From the NCBI GenBank assembly GCA_021030915.1, contig JAGEMR010000019.1:355935-419934 (forward strand): a stretch of 64,000 bases of DNA, in the 5' to 3' direction. Position 1 is the first letter of the stretch, and each line of letters starts with the position of its first letter. Positions 23,143 through 34,700 of the stretch are shown in pieces. The notes beneath the pieces were generated by a model, which worked only from the letters and a program-made list of their open reading frames with translations, made no database searches and was not told where the DNA came from. This stretch comes from Astrothelium macrocarpum. Taxonomy: Eukaryota > Ascomycota > Dothideomycetes > Trypetheliales > Trypetheliaceae. Both the position numbers and the translations under genes were made by a program.

Positions 23143-24104
23143 ATGGTATCGACCGATTTTAAGCCTCAGCAATGCTCCCTACTAATGCTAATGCGCTACT
23201 CAGAATGCTTTGTTTAATTCTGCCTTGCGGCAGTCGACGGCCATACGAAAAGATCTCGATAATTTTGCCGACTCTTCTTCGTCATCTCCTGCTCTTCAAG
23301 GTACAACAAGCTCAACGTGTCCAGCCTAATGCTATGAAACTGACGGCAAACAGGACAACTTAACGCTTCCTTGACATCCTTCTCACGGACAATCGACGAA
23401 TACTCTAAGCTCTCCAAACAAGAACTCGTCCCTGCCAAACAAGAAAAAGCATATGAGCGTGTCAAGAATTTCCGATCTGAACTCTCAGATTATCGAGAAC
23501 AATTCGACCGGCTAAAGAAACAAGCAGATGAGCGAGTACGCCACCATCCCCTCTTGCACTTCAGCGTCCCATCCTCCAAACCTCTCAATCTAACACATAT
23601 CCCAAGCAAACCGTCACCGACCGCAGCGAGCTCCTCGGCCGCCGTCCCCACCAAACCGCGACGCCAGAAAACCCCTACTCCCAAGTCTCACCCTCACCCA
23701 CAAACCCGCTCTTCCAACACCGCAACCCGCACAACGCACCCTCCGCACCGGGGTCGAACCCCTACGCGTCGTCGAACCTCGCCAGCTCTCCGTTCGGCGC
23801 CGCGCCATCCGCAGCGCCCCGTGAAGCGCACGCGCTGCGCGAGCACGGCTTCATGTCGAACACGTCGGCGCAGCTCGACGAATTCTTGGAGCGCGGGCGC
23901 GCTGTGCTCGGCGATCTCGGCCAGCAGCGCGAGGTCCTCAAGGGTACCCAGCAGCGGCTGTATACGGTGGCGAATACGTTGGGTATTTCGGGGGATACGA
24001 TTCGGATGGTGGAGCGTAGGGCGAGGCAGGATAAGTGGATTTTTTGGACGGGGGTGGTGGTTTTTTTTGGGTTTTGTTGGTTGGTGCTGAGGTGGTTGAG
24101 GTAG
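23143..24104 (+). CDS. bos1: Golgi SNARE Bos1
   Basis: Bos1 is a Qb-SNARE on ER-derived vesicles needed for ER-to-Golgi fusion. Only the ATG (23143-23145) lies in exon 1: intron 1 (23146-23203, with CTAAT branch sites) starts right after the start codon. Exon 2 gives NALFNSALRQSTAIRKDLD. Further introns are 23301-23353 and about 23536-23630. The text runs SFSRTIDEYSKLSKQEL, ERVKNFRSELSDYREQF, then LLGRRPHQTATPENPY, then the SNARE motif (HGFMSNTSAQLDEFLERG, LYTVANTLGISGDTIRMVER). A C-terminal membrane anchor (IFWTGVVVFFGFCWLVLRWL) ends it. Total 251 residues, the family norm. The GC-rich skew-flip island at about 23640-24130 covers the 3' exon. Confidence 0.94.
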
Positions 24105-24529
24105 GGATTGGAGGAGGTTGAGAGGAGAAGGATAAGGTTGGTTGGGTCTTGGGGGTTAGAAATTCAGGAAGACAGTTTACTAGATTGGAGGTGGTGTTGT
24201 GTGTTTTCGGGTGTGCATGATGGGTAGAATTAGCAAGGTGTTGGAGCGTCATTTGGCATCAAGGTGTCTCCATACGGAATTTACCAGGTCTGATTCAAGA
24301 GTAAGTGGCGTTTCTTGTTCGAAAGCTCTGTTCAAAATCGTTGTATAATCATATTCACGACCCTTGCACCCAACCCCACGAATCACCACCCAGAATATGC
24401 TCAACAATCTCTAAGCCAAGATATATAACTCCCAGACAATTTGCTCCAAGTCTATTTTAAATTATGCCGTTTATTCATAGATCGAGGGATTGGTCTCGCT
24501 GATGGCCAGTCAATTCAAGCGCAAGAATA
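24105..24529. other. Convergent 3' region
   Basis: This lies between the 3' ends of bos1 (+) and the unknown gene (-). The G-rich half of the bos1 island runs slightly past the stop codon. No gene is seen. Confidence 0.5.
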
Positions 24530-25621
24530 TCACGTCCATACGTCCATCCATTCGCCATCGCCTTCGCCCAGTCTATCGTATCGATCAGAGCTGATAAGCA
24601 TCTCGACCATGTCATCCTGAGTGTTGGCCACGCGAGCATGGTCGTGTTCGAGAGAAGCGAGACGCGTATCAAGGTTTTCCATCTGATCCGCCATGTCCGT
24701 GAGCGAATTCTCATTACGGCGATCGTGAAGTGATCCCATTGAATGCAGCCTTGATGGGAGTCTAGGTTGCTGAATTATATCAGTGACTCCCCACGACAGC
24801 GGACGGGACCTTGGACGAGAAAGCCATATATCGCGAGCACCAAAACGTGGATGGGTTCGTGAACGCAAGAGAGAACAAAGGCCATCAGGGAGTCCGTCGA
24901 ATGACCCACTCTCCCAGTGGCGACCGACCCATTCCATTAAGCGCCACACGTCAGCCGAGTGAGGGTTGGCAAAACGATGCATACCCATATGTTGTCCAAA
25001 CAGCGCTGGATTGCCTCGTACAATTAACCGAAAGGCAGAGAAAACATCTGCATCCGGTAGAAGTCTCAAAGAGAATAATAGGAGCGCAAATCGAAAGGCC
25101 GCCTTCCTGCTACAGTAGGCACATATAGCGCCGTGATGAGAGCAGAAGAAATCATACACCACTGCGGCTATGTATTCAGATGTGAAAGTGTTGGAGATCG
25201 CTACCAGACTACGGAAACGACTCAAAGTTTTGGCGAAGTTTGGTGATGGCCCATGTCGTGCTTGAAGCTCCATTGGGACGGATCTTGCGAGCCATGCTTT
25301 GAGTGGAACTCGGACGTAGTCAGGAGCTGCTATATTGTGCATCCTTGCGAGGTTGTTGAAGATAATGCGAAGAGCCTGCTTTACGGCTGGCATATTGGAA
25401 TTAGGTGTGCTGTAGTCGCACACTCGTTGAGCTAGTTCATCGATGTCGAAGTTTGAGCTTGATAGACATGAAGCGACGGCAACGTTACGAGCCAAATCGG
25501 GCAGATAGTTCTGAACAACTTCAACGTTAAGTGGAACTCGTCTACCAGCACCGAGAGCAGCAATCATCAACTCCCCAGGATATCGTGCGCTGTGTGGACC
25601 AACTGTCATAACATGAGCCAT
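24530..25621 (-). CDS. Unknown protein with C-terminal coiled coil
   Basis: A single open frame of 363 residues starts MAHVMTVGPHSARYPGELM. I do not recognise the family. Visible features are a helical, Ala- and Leu-rich body, a Cys/His patch (FFCSHHGAICAYCSRKAAF, about residues 158-176), and an Arg-rich stretch (SRPRSRPLSW). A likely short coiled coil near the end (LTDMADQMENLDTRLASLEH) is followed by an acidic tail ending in WMDVWT. The length without stops and ordinary codon use favour a real gene. It is convergent with bos1. There is no signal peptide or clear membrane helix. A Cys/His metal site is possible but unproven. Confidence 0.6.
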   Translation of the reverse strand: MAHVMTVGPHSARYPGELMIAALGAGRRVPLNVEVVQNYLPDLARNVAVASCLSSSNFDIDELAQRVCDYSTPNSNMPAVKQALRIIFNNLARMHNIAAPDYVRVPLKAWLARSVPMELQARHGPSPNFAKTLSRFRSLVAISNTFTSEYIAAVVYDFFCSHHGAICAYCSRKAAFRFALLLFSLRLLPDADVFSAFRLIVRGNPALFGQHMGMHRFANPHSADVWRLMEWVGRHWESGSFDGLPDGLCSLLRSRTHPRFGARDIWLSRPRSRPLSWGVTDIIQQPRLPSRLHSMGSLHDRRNENSLTDMADQMENLDTRLASLEHDHARVANTQDDMVEMLISSDRYDRLGEGDGEWMDVWT

Positions 25622-27545
25622 GGGAGGCTGTTAGACAATAAAATTTGGTAAAATTGCTCTTGATTGAAGATGACTGAATTTCGCTAAACAAGAATGTGTC
25701 AAGCCGATACTGAGAGTATGTGCAGACGCTTTGCAAAACGCCTAAATGATATATGAGAGATTGATTGCTTGCTCAAAACAAACTGAATGGCGATCGGGCT
25801 CTGTAGACGCGACACAAGGTCTTGCTTGAACAATGCTCAGCGTCGATGTGTGATCTCAATTCGCCGCATGGCACATCTTTAGCAAACAGAATTAATTTGC
25901 TAGCTACGTAAGAATGATCTAGAACAAGCGGTGAGGCATTTGACCAACACCGTTCATCAATATGTATCGATGTGTGATCTCTTAAGTAATATCAGGCTCA
26001 GATCTGCTTCAGTGAGTGTTGTCAGCTGATACGGATTGCAGCATGATATGAAAGTATCTTGATTGAGATGACTGCTCCGGAAAGCGGCGAGTCCCTTGTT
26101 TCGTCCCTGTCTGCTGGACCTTGAGTAAGGAAACTGTGAGCACTTGATAATGGAAATATGATCAAGTCTCCAAACATCAAGAGGAATGACTTGAGGTACT
26201 TACTAGGCAGCAAGACCGTTAACCCGAGCATGAGTTTGTATGGCGAAGCAGAAGCCTCTTGGCTCGAAGTGAAGCTCTATTGAGGGCCATGTTCCAAGAA
26301 AATGGACCTCTTCATTGTTCCGCAAACATCTCCACGTGCCTGAAGTGGCCATTCAGTTCATCGAGAAGATGAGTAGAGATGGCTTTCGTTCATCATAAGG
26401 CGTGCACATGCATTTGAAGCTGTTTGGTTGTGACATGTGGGAGGAGACACAAACAAAGCAATGTGGTACTACCTGAGCTACTGGCAAAAGTTACTTAATT
26501 CTGCCTTGTGTGCATGCCAGGTTGACAGACGCAATCAATGCCAATATCAGTGCTTCATTAGACCAAGAGGGATTAGTCAATCCAATGCTAGCATAGTTTC
26601 GCTCCTACCACGAAATTCGTATGGTGACATGCGGATGGTTGGAGGAGTGTACGGATGTGTCCTCCGGCTTTTACGTAAAAGGTCCCCCTCTTTGCCATAT
26701 AGCTTGGATTTTTAAAACCATGTATATATATACTCAATTTTTGCAGAATCCAAGTACGTATGATTTTCTTCTTGTGCCTGGTGAATAGAGCTGCCAAGTG
26801 AGTTCTCTGGGAAGCTCCTCCAGCTTTGTTCCCTATCGAAATCTCCATTACATCTGCGAATGGATCTGAGTGGATCGAAGAGCTTTCTTTCATGGCAACG
26901 CTGGATGGACCCGAGGAATTTACTTTGCTGGACTCAATTAGGATGATTTCAAGTTCTGATCTTTGGGTTTTCTCAACTTCCGTGCTTGACTTTGATGACG
27001 TTCGTCTTCCAAGCCAGTGACGATGATTCATAGCACGAGGTGCTCGAAGCTACAGGCACGTAATTTTCCTTTTTGTTTCTTCAAATCTCTAATCTTTCCT
27101 TTTTTAAAAACATGACGAAGGAATTCTTCGGGGTCCATAAGGAAACTCCGAGACGGATCCTACCGGAAGTCCAGATGGACGTGGGAGCCGCTCAGGCGAA
27201 GGTGATACTACCCAAACCAATTGCTTGCCTTCAAAAAAGGGCATCTTGCTCAACATTCGTGGTCGAGATTTTAGAAACGGTGTCGAAATCTTTTTGGGTG
27301 AGGGAAATGTCTGTACCGAAAAGTATCAAGACTTCTCCGCTCGATCTCCACAGTCTTACGTTGGGTCAGTGGTGATACTCTGATGGTGCAAGGCCTAAAG
27401 CAGCTAACCATGCCCAAATCTATTTGACCGGACTTCCATGTCGAGTATGACAGATGCGATTACCTGCAAATGAACGATGGGACATCTCTGATTTGCTCCG
27501 ACTCCAAATGTGATAGGTGTAGCCTAATCGGGTATAGTGGCAAAA

Positions 27546-27551
27546 GATAAG
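27546..27551 (+). promoter_or_regulatory. GATA (AreA/Nit2-type) site
   Basis: GATAAG sits 426 bp upstream of the niaD start. GATA factors switch on nitrogen-use genes when ammonium is scarce; its use here is inferred. Confidence 0.45.
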
Positions 27552-27924
27552 GCAAGTCAGATTTAACTTTCCAAGACTTTCGCTGTCTTTGCGTTAGTCC
27601 CAACTATGGAAATCCATATTCGATCTGGCCACGTTCATATACATCAGGTACTTCCGCGGCGACTTTGTTTCATTGTCATGGCTACGAGATTATTCCGGTC
27701 ACGATTGGTTGCTGCTCACCGAGCGAGCTCCTGCTCAGCTTTCTCCCGAAAGCCACGCATGACCCGACTGTCACGGTATCTCCTGCAAAGCATGACGAAA
27801 TGTATTGCTCTAGATCGTTTGATCATGAGTCGCGGCTCTGTGCCTTAATTTGGTAGGATGTTTATAGTTGATTGACTGTCATATCTCCTAATTCATGTAG
27901 CTTTTGCTGTCACGTTTCTTACAT

Positions 27925-27930
27925 CTTATC
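27925..27930 (-). promoter_or_regulatory. GATA (AreA/Nit2-type) site near the niaD start
   Basis: CTTATC (AGATAAG on the other strand) lies about 47 bp before the niaD ATG. Its nearness suggests it is in the leader or core promoter. Confidence 0.45.
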
Positions 27931-27976
27931 TCAGTAATTAAACCTTCTTTTCTCCTAATGCTAGCTTCACTACGGT

Positions 27977-30746
27977 ATGGCCATACCAACGCAAGAGGAA
28001 AAATTGCAGTTACGCAGGGTCAGCGGTGATTTTCCGCCCACACCACCAGAGACCGAGGCAGGAGATTCTACAACATTACATCCTACGGCTATTCCTTTGC
28101 CTCCCCCATCTTGCATCCCGTCTGAGGTCTTGAAAGATGATAGAGGTACTCCTGACGAATGGCTACCACGCGATCATCGTCTGATTAGACTTACTGGGAA
28201 GCATCCTTTCAATGTTGAAGCACCTCTCTCAGACCTTTACAACGAAGGTTTCCTTACCAGCCCTGAACTTTTCTATGTCAGAAACCATGGAGCAGTTCCA
28301 CGCATAAGAGACGAGTGCATTCTTGATTGGGAGTTTGCAGTAGAGGGTCTCGTCGAGAATCCACTGACTCTCACACTTAGGGATCTTTTGGAGCAATACG
28401 AGCAGGTCACATACCCAATCACACTTGTTTGTGCTGGTAACCGACGGAAAGAGCAAAATGTCGTCCGGAAAACCAAAGGCTTCTCTTGGGGGGCCGCTGG
28501 GGTTTCTACAGCTATTTTCACTGGCGTCTTGATGTCGGACGTCCTAAAAAGAGCAAAGCCGTTGAGGAGGGCACGATATGTTTGCCTGGAGGGTGCCGAT
28601 AAGCTGGTTAGCTTTCACTTGCTACTATTTAACACTGTTGCAAACTAACAGTCGAAGCCAAGTGGATATTATGGTACCTCAGTGAAACTCAATTGGGTAA
28701 TGGATCCTAATCGAGGAATGATGCTGGCTCACAAGATGAATGGAGAAATGTTGAGGCCCGATCATGGCAAGCCATTACGGGCTGTTATACCAGGTCAGAT
28801 TGGAGGGAGAAGCGTAAAATGGCTGAAGAAGATTATTCTCACAGACACTCCGAGCAATAACTGGTATCACATCTACGACAATCGTGTGCTCCCGTATACT
28901 TAGACCCTCCCTTTTTTTGGTAGCTTTCGCTAAATCAAGTCAGGACGTCTGTGTCCCCAGAAGAATCACAGAAAAATCCGCGTTGGTGGACAGATGAACG
29001 ATACGCGATATACGACTTGAGCACAAATTCCGCTATTGCTTATCCCGCGCATGATGAACAGCTGGACCTTTTGGCATCTGAAGAGTGCTATGGTGTCAGG
29101 GGCTATGCCTATGGTGGTGGTGGGCGTAGAGTCACAAGAGTTGAGGTCTCGCTGGATAAAGGACATTCATGGAGATTAGCAAACATCGATTATCCGGAAG
29201 ACCGGTATCGCGAATCAGATCCTCGATTGCTATATGGTGGCCTCCTTGACATGTCATGGCGAGAAAGCTCCTTTTGCTGGTGCTTTTGGAACATTGACAT
29301 CCCAATAAACCAACTCCAGGATGCTAGCGATATATTCGTACGGGCCATGGACGAAAGCATGAACATCCAGCCGCGAGACATGTACTGGTCAGTTCTCGGA
29401 ATGATGAATAATCCTTGGTACAGGATAGTCATAATCAAGAACGATCACTGTCTAAAATTCGAACATCCTACGCAGCCCGCCTTGATGCCTGGTGGATGGA
29501 TGGAAAGAGTGAAGAAAGCCGGTGGCGACTTGACAAACGGATACTGGGGAGAGAAGCTTAACGCCAAGGAGGACAACATCTCGGTCAAACCGCAAGCAGC
29601 AGAGATTAAATTGACCAATGACGGAGTGAATAAGCGAATCACACTGGAAGAGTTAAAGCAACATGAATCCGCAGAAAATCCGTGGTTTGTTTTGAACGGC
29701 GAGGTCTACGACGGGACAGCTTTTTTGAAGGACCATCCAGGTGGTGCACAAAGCATCATTTCCGCTGCGGGCGTAGATAGTACCGAAGAGTTTATGGCCA
29801 TTCGTGAGTCTTAACCATCCAAAATATCGCGTCGAAGGCACTGACAAAAATAGACAGCGAAACTGCAAAAAGTATGATGCCTACATACCATATAGGAGGT
29901 CTTACCCCGGAAGATTTGGCTATTCTCAGTACGGGGGAAAGCCCTGAAATTTCAGCGGAGCCCCGTCCAATTTTCTTATCAAGTAAGGCATGGTCAAAGA
30001 CCATCCTTCATTCAAAGCGCATCATTAGCTGGGACACTCGCATATTTACATTCAAACTCGAGCATGACGATCAAGTCCTAGGTCTCCCAGTCGGTCAACA
30101 TCTTATGATCAAACTAAAAGACCCTGCTACTCGGGAAGCTATCATTCGATCTTATACACCCATCAGCGAGACTAACAAACGAGGGTATCTCGACGTGCTT
30201 GTCAAAGTCTACTTTGATACCCAAGAACACGAGGGCGGCAAGATGACTAAAGCTATGGAGAGTCTACCCATTGGCCACTTCATTGAAGTCAAGGGCCCTA
30301 CGGGCAAATTCGAATACCTCGGTAGCGGATGCTGTTCCATCAATGGTGCCGAGCGGAAGGTCAAGACGTTTGTCATGATCTGCGGCGGCAGCGGTATCAC
30401 ACCCATATACCAAGTTCTGCGTGCTGTCATGCAAGACCGAAATGATGCAACAAGATGCATTGTCCTTGACGGCAACAGACTCATTGAAGACATCTTGTGC
30501 AAGGAAGACCTTGATAGGTTCGAAAGAGATGGTGAGGGGAGATGTAAAATCTTCCATACACTCACGAAGCCACCAGATGGCTGGAGAGGACTTCGGGGTA
30601 GAATTGGAAAGGCACTTCTGGAGGAACATGCACAATGGTCTTCCGAGAGCATGGCTTTGATCTGCGGGCCCGAAGCGATGGAGAAGACTGTTCTGACTGG
30701 ACTAAAAGAATTGGGCTGGCCTGAAACCAACTTACATTGCTTCTGA
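27977..30746 (+). CDS. niaD: Nitrate reductase [NAD(P)H]
   Basis: The enzyme reduces nitrate to nitrite in the cytosol, the first step of nitrate assimilation. Three introns (28607-28651, 28894-28943, 29804-29853) leave 874 residues, the expected size. The molybdopterin domain comes first, with the Mo-binding Cys152 in TLVCAGNRRKEQN, then the dimer domain (DLSTNSAVAYP-like text, YGGGGRRVTRVEVSLD). A cytochrome b5 domain has haem ligands His555 (KDHPGGAQSI) and His578, the latter split by intron 3. The FAD part has RSYTPIS and GPTGKFEY, the NAD(P)H part MICGGSGITPIYQVL, and the protein ends NLHCF, as most fungal enzymes do. It is followed in the same direction by niiA. Upstream GATA sites fit nitrogen control. 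Confidence 0.97.
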
Positions 30747-31313
30747 TGAACCAATTACCAATCTAGGGTTTCTTTATTACGAAATCGATTAACAGGCGTT
30801 CAAAGCTTCCGGAGATGTGGCTTTGGCGGTTATCGTGTTTGAGCATTTGCTTTAGCGTTTCCTCGGACCAGCATTTGATGCCCGGCGAGCAAACATTGAT
30901 ATTATTTGGCAGAATCTCTTTGGGACAATAATCCAGACCCCTTCTCTTGGGCCAGATAACTCCACCAATCGAGTGCTCTGTAATGTGAATGCCTGTAAAG
31001 TAGCAAATGAATGACACAACATTGATAGTTCTAGAGCATTCATTTATCCGCACGGAGAAAGGCTCCACATTGACAACAAAAGCCACGTTCATGTGGTTCA
31101 ATTTATTGGTCTTCCGAAACGGTCCCTCTTTTCCCGGAAAGTAATCTCTGTACTTTGATTCGCGTAATTGAATGTAGATGAAAGAAAGTAAAAGTTCTCA
31201 ATAAGGTACGTTGGATTAACTTTAGATACGGAGGACATGGGTTAGAGAGGCCGGCATTACCTCGGGACAAAATACTCCTTTTGATAACCGGTGGCGCCAC
31301 ATCTTACCGCATC

Positions 31314-31319
31314 CTTATC
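31314..31319 (-). promoter_or_regulatory. GATA site upstream of niiA
   Basis: CTTATC (AGATAAG on the other strand) lies about 460 bp before the niiA start. It is one of at least three GATA cores in a 130-bp stretch. Confidence 0.4.
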
Positions 31320-31343
31320 TTTCCCATGCACACTTCACCCCTT

Positions 31344-31349
31344 CTTATC
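31344..31349 (-). promoter_or_regulatory. GATA site upstream of niiA
   Basis: CTTATC (TGATAAG on the other strand) is 30 bp after the previous one. Paired GATA cores are usual at nitrogen-controlled promoters. Confidence 0.4.
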
Positions 31350-31449
31350 AGTGGAGACGCATGCACTGATGGACCTTGCAGGCCCGCGGATCTGGGGAAG
31401 CCTTGGACCCACCGATGATGTTACGAATTTCCAATTGATACGACATGAT

Positions 31450-31457
31450 CCGCGGAG
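31450..31457 (-). promoter_or_regulatory. NirA-type nitrate-response site
   Basis: The - strand reads CTCCGCGG, a full match to the Aspergillus NirA consensus CTCCGHGG. It lies 322 bp upstream of the niiA ATG, and a GATA core (31437-31440) is 9 bp away. NirA and AreA sites close together are known in Aspergillus. A half-matching ATCCGCGG lies near 31383. Confidence 0.6.
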
Positions 31458-31778
31458 CTGCATTCATCATGCAGCTCACGTACATGTCCGACCTTGAACA
31501 TGGGTCATGGATTCTGTGGGTCCAGCTTGAGGAAATGGTGCTTAGTGGGCGACAAAAATGATTAACATACATTTGTTGTTAATGTGTTTCTCCCGGTAGC
31601 TGTTACTCGTACACTTTGGCCTGGCCAATGAAGTAACCTTCAAATGGATCTATATCTCTCTCAATCATCATTGCCCTCTAATGTTTCTTAAGATTCAATT
31701 CCCTGATACCGTGATAGTTGGAGACTCTGGGAACTCACAAAGACGCCAGCAGGGTGAGCTCAAAGACATTGAGTCACA

Positions 31779-34700
31779 ATGAGCAATAGTGAATGGAATG
31801 ATGTGGAAGCAAACAAGCTGCCGGAGAAGGTGGAGCAGTTAGAGACACAAAATGAGATACCTAAGCCAGCCGAAAGAAAACGGATAATTGTCGTTGGATT
31901 GGGCATGGTAGGCATAGCTTTCATGTGAGACTTGCTCAAGACGAAACATGGCTCCAACACAAGTACTAATTAACCAATGCAGAGAAAAACTCATGAAACT
32001 TGATGTCAAGCGCCGGGAATATGACGTTATTGTCATTGGCGAAGAGCCACACTTAGCATACAATCGTGTCGGTCTAACCAGCTTCTTCCAACATCGAAAC
32101 GTCGAGAACCTATATCTAAATCCTCAAGAATGGGTAGGCAGCACGACTCGACATCGAATTCGCTTCTTCAATGGCTGACTGATCTAATAGTATACGTCAA
32201 TGCCCGAAGGCTCCCTAAATTACCATCTTAATACCACTGTCATCTCAATAGACTCCACCGACAAGACCGTCACCACATCTGAGGGTACAGTGGTCTCGTA
32301 TGATATACTTGTCCTTGCTACTGGCTCCGATGCTGTCCTACCCCGCCATACACCTGGCCACGACGCCAAAGGTGTCTTTGTCTACCGAACCATCGACGAT
32401 CTGCAAAAGCTCATTTCATTCTCCGCTACAAAAAAAGGCCATGTAGGGGCTATTGTTGGAGGTGGCTTGCTTGGTTTGGAGGCAGCAAAGGCAATGATGG
32501 ACTTGGAAAAATTCAACAAAGTAAAATTGATTGAAAGAAACAGATGGGTGTTGAGTCGACAGCTGGATGGAGACGCGGGCGGTATGGTTGTGGAACAAGT
32601 TAGAGCCCTAGGTTTGGATGTTTTACTGAGTAAGAGAGTGGGAAGAATAGAGGTCGACGAGGAGGGAAGCGTGAAAGGTGTTCAATTCGAGGATGGGGAG
32701 AGGATGGACTGCGCCTGCATCTGCTTTGCGGTAAAGCGACGACTGCATGAGAAATTTCTTGAAGCAATTCACTAACGGCTTTAGATTGGCATTAAAGCGC
32801 GAGACGAATTAGCTCGGAAAGCTGGCATCAAATGTGCGGATCGAGGAGGCGGGATAGTCATTAATCCGGACCTCTCCACTTCGGTCCCGAAAATTTATGC
32901 CATTGGAGAATGCGCGAGTTGGGGGAATCAAACTTTTGGTTTAATTGCTCCTGGTATTGAAATGGCTGATGTTCTCGCATTCAACCTTACTCAAGCAAAA
33001 GCGCACGCCCCAAGAAAATTCAAGCGACCTGATCTCAGCACAAAGCTCAAGTTGCTTGGAGTAGAAGTTGCAAGTTTCGGGGACTTTTTCGCTGATCGTG
33101 ACGGACCGAAAGAGCTCCCTGTTCGGCGACACGGGGGTACCAAAGAAGGTACGATAGAGGCCAAAGATCGTGTCAGAGATCTCACTGAGGGTCCAGCACC
33201 ACCCCCAGTCAAAGCACTTACATACAAGGATCCTTTCCAGCAAGTTTATAAGAAATATCTATTCACGCTGGATGGGAAGTACTTGCTTGGTGGGATGATG
33301 ATTGGCGATACAAAAGACTATGTTAAGCTTGTACCGATGGTAAAGAACCAAAAGCCGCTTGAGGTGCCTCCAAGCGAGTTCATCATTGGTGCAGCCAAGG
33401 GTGATGATGATGGCGCAGATGACTTGTATGTTGACCAGCATATCTTTCTTGCGTAACTTTAATACTGACCAAGGCAGGACCGATGATACCCAAGTATGTT
33501 CGTGCCACAATGTACTAAAGGGCGATATTGCCAAAGCAGTCAAAGACGGCACGTGCAAGTCGATCGGCGATGTCAAATCTTGTACCAAAGCAGGTACGGG
33601 ATGCGGTGGTTGCATGCCCCTTGTACAGACAATCTTCAACAAAACAATGGCTTCGATGGGACAGGAGATTAAGAACCATCTATGTCCACATTTTGACTAC
33701 TCTCGCGCCGACCTCTTCAACATTATCTATGTCAAGAAACTCCAAACCTTTGAGAATATTATGAAAGAGTGTGGTAAAGACCCTAATTCTGTTGGTTGCG
33801 AAGCTTGCAAGCCTACCATCGGGTCAATCATTGCAAGTCTTTTCAATAAGCACATAAGCGATGCGTCCCGAAGAGGCCTTCAGGACACGAATGATAGATT
33901 CCTCGCAAATATTCAAAGAAATGGCACATTTTCCGTCATTCCAAGAGTAGCAGGCGGAGAAATTACTCCGGATAAACTCATTATCATAGGTACAGTCGCT
34001 AAGAAATATGGACTGTACACCAAGATTACCGGAGGTCAGCGTATAGACATGTTTGGTGCTCGAAAACAGGATCTTCTTGCGATCTGGACCGAACTCATAG
34101 ATGGCGGAATGGAATCGGGTCATGCTTATGCAAAGTCATTACGAACAGTCAAATCTTGCGTTGGTACAACTTGGTGCCGATTTGGTATTGGCGACAGTGT
34201 CGGTATGGCCGTACGTTTAGAAGAGCGGTACAAGAGTATTCGAAGTCCACACAAGATCAAGGGTGGTGTTTCGGGTTGCGTAAGGGAATGTGCCGAAGCT
34301 CAGAACAAGGACTTTGGTCTTATTGCGACAGAAAAGGGCTTCAATGTCTTCGTCGGTGGTAATGGAGGCGCAAAACCAAGACATAGCGAATTGTTAGCAA
34401 AAGATGTGCCCCCAGACGACGTTGTCCCGATCCTCGATCGTTACCTCAGCTTCTACGTTCGGACGGCGGACAAACTCCAACGAACCGCTAGATGGGTCGA
34501 AAACTTACCGGGCGGAATCAAGTATCTTCGAGAAGTTATACTTGAGGATAAGCTTGGCATCTGTGCTGATCTCGAAAGGCAAATGGAAGACCTTGTCGGC
34601 TCCTACTTTTGCGAATGGACAGAAGTCATCCGCAACCCAGAACGCCGCAAGGTCTTTGAAGCGTTTGCCAACGAAAACAACGTGCCTCAAGCCACTCCAC

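Larger units (their letters stand above)
25622..27976. other. Gene-poor region with the niaD promoter
   Basis: Several short open frames on both strands (the longest about 147 codons, 26588-27031 on the - strand) show no family likeness and no clear splice structure. The right part, about 27400-27976, is the upstream region of nitrate reductase and holds GATA sites. Confidence 0.45.
30747..31778. other. niaD-niiA intergenic region, niiA promoter
   Basis: This 1-kb spacer holds the niaD 3' end and the niiA promoter with NirA-type and GATA sites (listed separately). A 112-codon open frame on the - strand (30763-31101) has no recognised family and is not annotated. Confidence 0.55.

Noticed and set aside
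23750..23770. GGGGTCGAACCCC, which looks like a tRNA T-arm
   Set aside because: It lies inside the bos1 coding exon and no acceptor stem or D-arm fits around it.
26588..27031. 147-codon - strand open frame, Ser-rich
   Set aside because: No family likeness, overlaps competing + strand frames, and no supportive splice sites.
30763..31101. 112-codon - strand open frame between niaD and niiA
   Set aside because: Protein-like in places, but no recognised domain, and it lies in the 3' region of niaD next to the niiA promoter.
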